From the NCBI GenBank assembly GCA_036939975.1, contig JALLPB010001131.1:1-11073 (forward strand): a DNA stretch of 11,073 nucleotides, read 5' to 3'. Below are positions 6,901 through 11,073 of this stretch, piece after piece; within the stretch, counting starts at the first letter, position 1, and each line of letters opens with the position of its first letter. This DNA comes from Cyclostephanos tholiformis. Taxonomy: Eukaryota; Bacillariophyta; Thalassiosirophyceae; Thalassiosirales; Thalassiosiraceae. The translations under genes and the position numbers were made by a program. The notes beneath the pieces were generated by a model. It was given only the letters and a program-made list of their open reading frames with translations, did not search any database and had not been told where the DNA came from.

Positions 6901-9077
6901 GCTCCGAAACGCTAGATGACGATCCAAATCATGGTCGCTCACGCGAGCCACTGCTAAAAATTATGCATATGTATCGGAGCATGCAACTCTCAACTGCGTC
7001 TGGTTACAATCGTGAGATTGATATGACCTATTTACTTGAACGCGGAATCGGGCAGGAGGCACATCGCGCACCCTCAGTCTTCGGATTCTTTTTAAGCGAA
7101 TACTCGCCTGTTGGGAAAGTAGTGAACAAGGGTCTAGTTGCTCCAGAGACCCAGCTGTTTGATGCCCCCAAACTTATGTCTTTAATCAATGGTCTTTTCA
7201 GCTTGCCTGCGTATGGTCTCTCTGATTGTGTATGGTGGCAGGGTTTTGGTGAATGGCGAGCCAGGTATCATCTAACTGGTGCGTAAAAGCTGACTTGTAT
7301 TTTTTTCTGACATCTTTATGATTGACAGGCCAACTAATCCCATTGTTCCGCAGATTACCCTGATAAGGGATCATTTGAGTGCCATTGGAACCCAGAATTA
7401 TTTATAGGTGTCCCACTTTCCTTGCGATGGAAACCTCCATCATGGGGTGGACAGACTAATATAAACGGAGCAAACACATCCCAGGTGATTGATGACATCG
7501 ATCTGCTTCTCACGGGTGGGAGACTTTACCAAGCCAACAAAGCTCTGCTTATGAAAGCATACAACGATGCTCGCACAGGAAGTGATCCCGATAACCAGGC
7601 ACTAAAACGGGTGCTTCAGCTTTATTCGGCTCTCCCAGAATTTCAGGTCACATCCAATTTGGTTAGCAGTTTGTCGAACTCCACAGTTAGACCAGTCCCC
7701 AACATTACCATCCCTACCAATCCCCCCCCTGTTCAAGGATACAAGGCTATTGTATACTTGTTTATGGGCGGGGCAGCGGATAGCTTCTCTATGCTGGCCC
7801 CCACAGCTGCGTGCGGTACTTTACACAGCCAATATATGACTGTTAGAGGCGATATTGCTATTTCATCTTCGACCTTACGAGCAATAAGTGCAAGCAATCA
7901 GCCCTGTACCTCGCTTGGACTTCATCCTTCTCTTGTCAATGTCCATAGCCTCTACAACGCTGGGGATGCTGCATGGATTGCTAATGTTGGACCGCTCGTT
8001 GAACATTTAAACAAGGCCGAATACAGTGCTGGCTCGAAATCTGTTCCCCAAGCCCTCTTTGCCCACAACACTCAAACCCAGGTTACCCAAACTGTGTTAG
8101 CGCAGGATAGTAGTGCTGGTGGCGTGCTTGGACGCATTGGTGACGTTCTTAATGCCCAAGCAGGGAAAGCAGTTTTCAGTGCATACTCCATCTCGGGAAC
8201 ACCCAAAATTCTTGAGGGAGCTCCAGGAGTTTCAAGGTCGGCTGATGTCCTCTCAGGAGGCGGAGTGGTAAGTTTCAACTATCTTGCATCGGCACAAGAA
8301 GGCACAATCGAGGCGCTGAATAAAAACAAGGTGACATCAATCCACGGCGAGACGTACTCCTCCTCGTTGACAAACGCTATCTATCGAACACGTCTCTTAG
8401 CAAATGTTGTCGGAGGCGTGACCCTCACGAACGATGCCTGCTTCGATAGCCTAAACACTGGCATTGCTGATCAACTCCAGCAGACGGCACGTTTAATCAA
8501 GAAAAGGGACGGTTTGCAAGCAAAACGTGATGCGTTTTACACGGATATTGGAGGATTTGACACTCATTCTGATAATGGGCCCGCACTGACTGCACTTCTG
8601 AAGCAAATCGATGATGCAATCGGCTGTTTCAAAAACGAAATGGTCAGCCAGGGTGTCTGGGGGAATGTGACGGTATGTTTAAATAACAATTTTGTTGCCA
8701 TTATTTTGTAATTTGTGACATCTTCCGATGCATTTTCCTGGTCGTGCGTTCTTCAGATTGTGTCTGCATCAGAATTCGCCCGAACATTAATCTCTAATGG
8801 GGCTGGGACTGACCATGCTTGGGGGGGTAATCATTTCATTTTAGGAGGTAGCGTGAAGGGGGGGAAAATTCACGGTCTCTATCCTTCTGATTTGACAGAG
8901 AACGGGAATCTCAACATCGGTCAAGGCCGTTTAATACCATCGACTCCGTGGGAAGGAGTATGGAATGCAGTAGCGGAGTGGTTTGGAGTATCAAGTCAAA
9001 ACATGAATACTGTTCTTCCAAACAAGCCGAATTTTGGAGGTGTTAATATTTTTAACAGTGCGGAAATGTTTGAGTAA
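882..9077 (+). CDS. giant secreted DUF1800-DUF1501 fusion protein, 16 exons
   Basis: The gene is modelled as join(882-1325, 1417-1479, 1547-1633, 1726-1812, 1899-2036, 2137-3755, 3825-4378, 4456-4715, 4803-4857, 4932-5357, 5427-5900, 5974-6419, 6501-6606, 6715-7278, 7354-8672, 8757-9077), 6963 coding bases, 2320 residues. Every junction is GT-AG and keeps one frame through to TAA. Domains in order: signal-peptide-like 1-26; four-cysteine motif about 43-67; Pro/Thr linker about 104-227; beta-rich segment 228-325; DUF1800 about 328-1090 and 1540-1890, interrupted by a Cys-rich insert; DUF1501 about 1904-2320. DUF1800 and DUF1501 are usually neighbouring genes in bacteria. DUF1501 belongs to the alkaline phosphatase/sulfatase-like clan, but no reaction is established for these proteins. 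I infer a secreted or wall-associated protein, perhaps hydrolytic. ATG 882 was chosen because it gives the signal sequence; ATG 885 is equally possible and has A at -3. The least certain points are exon 6's start, the intron 12 donor and the exact C-terminus. Confidence 0.85.
1008..1082 (+). other. small four-cysteine motif (about residues 43-67)
   Basis: Cysteines are spaced C-x8-C-x6-C-x7-C with a conserved-looking CIWHPKDGC end. Short motifs of the form C...C...C.W...C are frequent in secreted diatom and other algal proteins, where they probably form two disulfides. I do not know a function for it. Confidence 0.45.
1190..1812 (+). repeat. Pro/Thr linker encoded by duplicated phase-0 exons
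   Basis: The end of exon 1 and exons 2, 3 and 4 (1417-1479, 1547-1633, 1726-1812) encode repeated PTxxPT and KPTS units. Exons 3 and 4 are both 87 bases, align without gaps with 65 of 87 bases identical, and give 18 of 29 identical residues. Exons 2, 3 and 4 each end in KPTS(M/T) immediately before GTAAGA. All four introns around them are phase 0, so units can be gained, lost or skipped without changing the frame. A stretch of this kind is likely an extended O-glycosylated stalk between the N-terminal motif and the enzyme-like domains. Confidence 0.8.
2282..4715 (+). other. DUF1800 domain, first part (about residues 328-1084)
   Basis: Recognisable family motifs occur in order: KWAKLLLQGSYGPT near 328-341 (the usual opening helix), SRWNRKAF near 399, a TGRGTFFLKIDGIIRTEV stretch, MNDWVLNHPGNPR about 744-757, PDQLRQRVSWALSSIFVVSE about 930-949, AFGSSFFKLLKEVAFSPLMG about 972-991, PDENFAREIMQLFSIGLY about 1015-1032 and TNEDIVNFSRGW near 1055. 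Long segments between 410 and 735 are beta-rich with scattered Cys and Asn-x-Thr/Ser sequons and do not match the bacterial core, so this eukaryotic form is much enlarged. Confidence 0.8.
4716..4802 (+). other. intron 8, length a multiple of three and without stop
   Basis: GTGAGT at the donor, CACAG at the acceptor, 87 bases, phase 0. Read through, it adds 29 residues beginning VSISTVCRDT and leaves the frame intact. I treat it as an intron because the donor is strong and the flanking residues join directly, but a retained form would be translatable. Confidence 0.65.
4803..6370 (+). other. cysteine-rich insert within DUF1800 (about residues 1085-1535)
   Basis: Exons 9-12 place about 450 residues between the GLYLLNQDG/RGW half of DUF1800 and its MFADDVF/FRNPPILN half. 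Exons 10-12 carry 22 cysteines by my count, including a CC pair (AGTTCCNAAG), CEC and CLC, with sequons. GERTTYNTAKDRCAAYG followed by CAW resembles a small lectin-like or disulfide-knotted module, but I cannot assign a family. It is probably extracellular and disulfide-bonded, and may recognise a ligand or shape the surface. Confidence 0.6.
5358..5426 (+). other. intron 10, length a multiple of three and without stop
   Basis: GTGAGA donor, a long pyrimidine-rich stretch and CCACAG acceptor, 69 bases, phase 1. Read through, it would insert 23 residues, including the hydrophobic run FQLLFFLVPY, with no stop. The strong polypyrimidine tract and the hydrophobic composition argue for an intron. 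Retention would put a membrane-like segment inside the Cys-rich insert. Confidence 0.7.
6393..7680 (+). other. DUF1800 domain, second part (about residues 1540-1883)
   Basis: Motifs in order: MFADDVF joined across intron 12 to FRNPPILN, YETDEILRSYVQHPN, APFIATKLIQNLVTSNPSP, GSGSYGDLEALVAAIMLD about 1628-1645, REPLLKIMHMYRSM, APSVFGFFLSEYSP about 1705-1718, VAPETQLF, and the closing LLLTGGRLYQANKALL and LPEFQVT segments. These are characteristic of the C-terminal half of DUF1800. Exons 12 (end), 13, 14 and 15 (start) contribute. Confidence 0.85.
7735..9074 (+). other. DUF1501 domain (about residues 1904-2320)
   Basis: The domain opens with YKAIVYLFMGGAADSFSML (1904-1922), matching the family's GG-x-DSFNML signature except for Ser in place of Asn. 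It continues with LGLHPSL, AWIANVGPLVE, LFAHNTQ and GGVLGRIGD. It ends with DIGGFDTHSD (about 2172-2181), FARTLISNGAGTDHAWGG (2221-2238) and FILGGSVKGG. The Asp/His pairs in FDTH and TDHAWGG correspond to metal-ligand positions in the alkaline phosphatase-like clan. Length, about 415 residues, is normal, so the domain appears complete and possibly active. Confidence 0.85.
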
Positions 9078-9378
9078 CAATCTCAGCTCACTGTGTTTTC
9101 GGAGATGAGTTCAACAACGGCAATGTGGTCCAGAAGCAGGTTCGTGAATTTAGAATGGACGATAATGAAGAATTATTAACTAAACTGAAATACTACTTGT
9201 GAGATGGCTGAAATTGAAAAAAGACAATATTGTATACGATTACCCCTCTGATTCAATTCACAACTAAAGAGAGCAAAAATTTGCATCCTGCTGGAACACG
9301 TCCAAGATCGACGCCTATTGTACTTCCAAGATTGATGCTTCTATTATACGATACCCTAACTACTTAGCGCATCTTCTC
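9078..9378. other. convergent intergenic region shared by two 3' ends
   Basis: AT-rich DNA between the two stop codons, expected to hold both 3' untranslated regions. An open frame at 9074-9202 reads coding-like (see findings). TCCAAGATYGAYGC occurs twice, at 9301 and 9325, each followed by TATTRTAC, a 24-bp imperfect tandem repeat. No clear AATAAA signal is seen in a useful position on either strand. Confidence 0.5.
9301..9349. repeat. two-copy imperfect tandem repeat
   Basis: TCCAAGATCGACGCC...TATTGTAC (9301-9323) is followed by TCCAAGATTGATGCT..CTATTATAC (9325-9349). The differences are mostly transitions plus a short indel, as expected of a decayed duplication. Confidence 0.55.
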
Positions 9379-10842
9379 TCACGGCACATACATGTCACAT
9401 ACTGCCAAAAGCGGAGCATCATCCCTGCCGCAATCGTTCCTGGCCTTGGCGGAGGTCACCTCGGCCAAGGCAACCAATAAATTCTCCCACTCCTCCAATT
9501 CCAAAGTCGCGCTCTCCCTGTCCTCACTCCCGGCCTCCAAATCACGTATCGCCCGTATCCGCCTAACGCCGATGGATCCGATGCGGTCCTTGTGCTGTAA
9601 GATCACGTTTGACGCCGGTCCTCCTTCTCCTCCGCTGCCACCGCCGCCGCCGCCACCATCGGCATTTGGCAATTCCCTTCCTCGTCGGAGCAACGCGGTC
9701 ATCATCGCGAGGCAAATCTCACGTATCTCAGCATCCTCCTCCATCTCGTCGTCGATCAGGTGGATGCACGCGAACGAAATAACGTCACGGAAACGCACGT
9801 GCCTATCGTCGTCGGCGTCGTCGGACGTGAGGAGCGCGCGTAGTAGGAAGATCGACCTTTTCCGAAGTCTAACGGACGGCCTCCGTTGCCAAGTTGTAGG
9901 CCTCGTGGTAACCAAGACGTCTTCGTCGTCGTCGTCGTCATCATCATCACCATCAAGTCTCAACGGACGTTCCGATATCGTCATGCCCAATCCCATTCCC
10001 AACACTTCAACCCCCCCGAATTCGCAGAAGGCACGTTCCGATATTGGGAATTCACGCACGCTCGCGCTAAGCGCACGAACGACGTCGGATCGCACGAGGT
10101 CTCTCTCCTCCTCCTCCTCCTCCTCTTCCTCCCGATTACGATTATCGTCGTTACCATTCCCAGGAATGCGGGCGTAATCGAGGAAAAGCCTTACCAGGAG
10201 CGAAACGTGATCGCACCCAAGGAGGCAGGATTGCACCGGCGGATTATTCTGGCACATCGTCGAGATAGTACCGAGCGCGGCCCTGCGTATCGAATCGGGC
10301 AGGGGGGATGGGAGGCGGATGTCCCCCTCTCCATCGTCAACGATGCAGTCGCGATGATAATCGCGGTGGGTGGCGAGACCAAGGAGGAAATGAACCCCCC
10401 CCATCGCCATGAAGGCACGGGCGTAATCGATCTGCTCCACGATGTCGCGTAACTCGCGGAATAGTTCGAGCATGTCCGTAACGTCCGGCGGATCCTTGCG
10501 TTTCTCCTCCTCCTCCTCCTCCTCCTCCATCTCCCCCTCGATAAGCGCGATGCCTCCGCCTTCCCCCCCTCCTACCGCTCCCACCCCCAGCATCGATCCG
10601 AGGCCGTATGTCAATTCCCTCAGTATGGCCTTCATCCTCTCCCCCTCGTCGATTATGCCCTCCGACATGACCCGCTCGAGGAACGCCCTGTCCTCCTCGC
10701 TCATTGGCGCGGGGGATGGAGGCGACACACCATCGGCGCCACCGGACGAGGTCCCGTCGGCGTACGCCAACGACCACTTCAGCAGGCCCAACCACGCGAA
10801 TGGGGAGTTGCCCCCCCCCCCCCCTCCCCCGCCGCCGGACAT
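9379..10842 (-). CDS. HSPBP1: Fes1/HspBP1-type Hsp70 nucleotide exchange factor
   Basis: Intronless, 487 residues. Proteins of this family bind the Hsp70 nucleotide-binding domain through an armadillo-like helical core and speed ADP release in the cytosol or nucleus. Family signs: the N-terminal GLLKWSLAYADG (about 19-30), like the LLQWSIANS opening of Fes1; MSEEDRAFLERVMSEG then MKAIL (47-74), like HspBP1; DMLELFRELRDIVEQIDYARAFMAMGGVHFLLG (123-155); RRAALGTISTMCQNNPPVQSCLL (186-208); VVRALSASVREFPISERAFCEFGGVEVL; and VRLRKRSIFLLRALL. It is longer than Fes1 (about 290) or HspBP1 (about 360) because of low-complexity inserts: Gly 3-11, Glu 106-113, Glu 238-246, an Asp run near 299-308 and a Gly run near 396-402. 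The ATG at 10842 has A at -3. An internal Met at 47 could also start the conserved part. The gene is markedly more GC-rich than its neighbour. The symbol denotes the family, not proven orthology. Confidence 0.85.
   Translation of the reverse strand: MSGGGGGGGGGNSPFAWLGLLKWSLAYADGTSSGGADGVSPPSPAPMSEEDRAFLERVMSEGIIDEGERMKAILRELTYGLGSMLGVGAVGGGEGGGIALIEGEMEEEEEEEEKRKDPPDVTDMLELFRELRDIVEQIDYARAFMAMGGVHFLLGLATHRDYHRDCIVDDGEGDIRLPSPLPDSIRRAALGTISTMCQNNPPVQSCLLGCDHVSLLVRLFLDYARIPGNGNDDNRNREEEEEEEEERDLVRSDVVRALSASVREFPISERAFCEFGGVEVLGMGLGMTISERPLRLDGDDDDDDDDEDVLVTTRPTTWQRRPSVRLRKRSIFLLRALLTSDDADDDRHVRFRDVISFACIHLIDDEMEEDAEIREICLAMMTALLRRGRELPNADGGGGGGGSGGEGGPASNVILQHKDRIGSIGVRRIRAIRDLEAGSEDRESATLELEEWENLLVALAEVTSAKARNDCGRDDAPLLAVCDMYVP
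9443..9471. repeat. 29-bp quasi-palindrome inside the co-chaperone gene
   Basis: GCCTTGGC-G-GAGGT at 9443-9456 is mirrored by ACCTC-G-GCCAAGGC at 9458-9471 around a central C at 9457; 13 of 14 base pairs match. Because it is nearly self-complementary and in register, the minus-strand gene reads ALAEVTSAKA and the plus strand reads the same ten residues. Confidence 0.75.
9919..9948. repeat. GTC/ATC trinucleotide tract (Asp-rich)
   Basis: Ten triplets of GTC, ATC and one TTC encode, on the minus strand, eight consecutive Asp, then Glu and Asp. Mixed GTC and ATC units suggest partial decay of a microsatellite. The tract lies between conserved helices of the armadillo core and is probably a surface loop. 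Confidence 0.75.
10105..10131. repeat. CTC trinucleotide tract (nine Glu)
   Basis: Nine triplets, eight CTC and one TTC, encode nine Glu on the minus strand. It interrupts the helical core after LFLDYARIPGNG and is expected to be a disordered acidic loop. Confidence 0.8.
10504..10527. repeat. CTC trinucleotide tract (eight Glu)
   Basis: Eight pure CTC triplets encode eight Glu on the minus strand, between the N-terminal HspBP1-like helix and the first armadillo-type helix. Purity of the repeat suggests recent or ongoing length change. Confidence 0.8.
10811..10830. repeat. C14-T-C5 homopolymer run at the start of the co-chaperone gene
   Basis: Fourteen consecutive C (10811-10824), a T and five more C encode most of the nine-Gly run just after the start codon on the minus strand. 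The run is directly downstream of the ATG, so any error or slippage of one or two bases would shift the whole gene out of frame. Confidence 0.85.
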
Positions 10843-11036
10843 ACTTGGTTCTTTTTTTATTCCTCCCCTCCCCCAACCCTCGTTCGGTGAGTTGTTGGGT
10901 GTATGTATTATTGTGATCCGGCCTCTAGCGGAAAAATTTTAAAGGTGGGTCGAAAGATAGAGATCAATGACGCGATGATTGACGCGCGATTGGAAATCGA
11001 TCGATCGATCGATCATGGATGGAGTTGAGGGAACTG
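10843..11036 (-). promoter_or_regulatory. upstream region of the co-chaperone gene
   Basis: About 190 bases before the minus-strand ATG. AAAAATTTTAAA at 10932-10943 is an AT-rich, nearly palindromic element about 90-100 bases upstream that could be a core promoter element. A 19-bp ATCG tandem (10996-11014) lies further out. I see no unambiguous heat-shock element, which would be arrays of nGAAn/nTTCn. Confidence 0.25.
10996..11014. repeat. ATCG tetranucleotide tandem repeat
   Basis: Nearly five copies of ATCG, a self-complementary unit, so the tract is also palindromic. It is short enough to be a chance microsatellite. Confidence 0.7.
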
Positions 11037-11073
11037 TAACCTGTTACAGATACAGTGTAACTGTAACAGGTTA
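11037..11073. repeat. 13-bp inverted repeat of TGTAAC motifs at the window edge
   Basis: TAACCTGTTACAG (11037-11049) and CTGTAACAGGTTA (11061-11073) are perfect inverted copies with an 11-base spacer. Each arm also holds a smaller dyad. TGTAAC or its complement occurs at least four times in 40 bases. The second arm runs to the last base of the window, so the true extent is unknown. It may be a transposon terminus, a satellite unit or a dyad binding site. Confidence 0.7.

Noticed and set aside
2155..9077. Treating each long plus-strand open frame as a separate gene
   Set aside because: Adjacent frames join at good GT-AG sites and the joined residues restore single family motifs (for example APFIATKL and MFADDVF-FRNPP), so they are exons of one gene.
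9392..10177. Plus-strand 261-residue Ser-rich open frame
   Set aside because: It lies opposite the co-chaperone gene; its Ser runs are the complement of the Asp/Glu triplet repeats, and no family resemblance is seen.
10337..10876. Minus-strand 179-residue Gly/Arg-rich frame overlapping the co-chaperone start
   Set aside because: It begins at a TTG codon, is in another frame and has no domain; the 487-residue frame carries all HspBP1-like motifs.
1..11073. CRISPR array, rRNA or tRNA genes
   Set aside because: No regularly spaced repeats with unique spacers and no recognisable cloverleaf or rRNA segments were found.

Overview
The window looks like nuclear DNA from a unicellular eukaryote, most likely a diatom or another stramenopile alga. 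Evidence: one gene of about 8.2 kb is broken by fifteen short introns (67-108 bases) with GTAAG/GTGAG donors and pyrimidine-rich AG acceptors; its product has a signal-peptide-like N-terminus and a Pro/Thr-rich linker of the kind common in diatom surface proteins; and it fuses two domains that are usually separate, adjacent genes in bacteria. No bacterial operon or ribosome-binding-site organisation is visible. The species cannot be named from sequence alone.

Layout. 1-881 is upstream DNA without a convincing gene. It holds clusters of perfect palindromes (two EcoRI-centred at 78-111, three KpnI-centred at 268-373), a 21-bp direct repeat, a GC-rich degenerate repeat at about 660-785 and an AT-rich stretch just before the first gene. 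882-9077 (+) is the large gene, which I model as 16 exons encoding 2320 residues: signal peptide, small four-cysteine motif, Pro/Thr linker built from duplicated phase-0 exons, an N-terminal beta-rich segment, a DUF1800 domain split by a cysteine-rich insert of about 440 residues, then a complete DUF1501 (alkaline-phosphatase/sulfatase-like clan) domain. 9078-9378 is a short convergent intergenic space. 9379-10842 (-) is an intronless GC-rich gene for a Fes1/HspBP1-type Hsp70 nucleotide exchange factor, with several microsatellite-encoded Glu, Asp and Gly tracts. 10843-11073 is its upstream region, with an AT-rich element, a short ATCG tandem repeat and a TGTAAC-based inverted repeat at the window end.

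The two genes converge tail to tail. Nothing suggests that they work together: the first product should be secreted or on the cell surface, the second is a cytosolic (or nuclear) co-chaperone. The most interesting item is the giant secreted DUF1800-DUF1501 fusion, whose biochemical role is not established. All splice junctions were inferred by eye from reading-frame continuity, GT-AG signals and family motifs.
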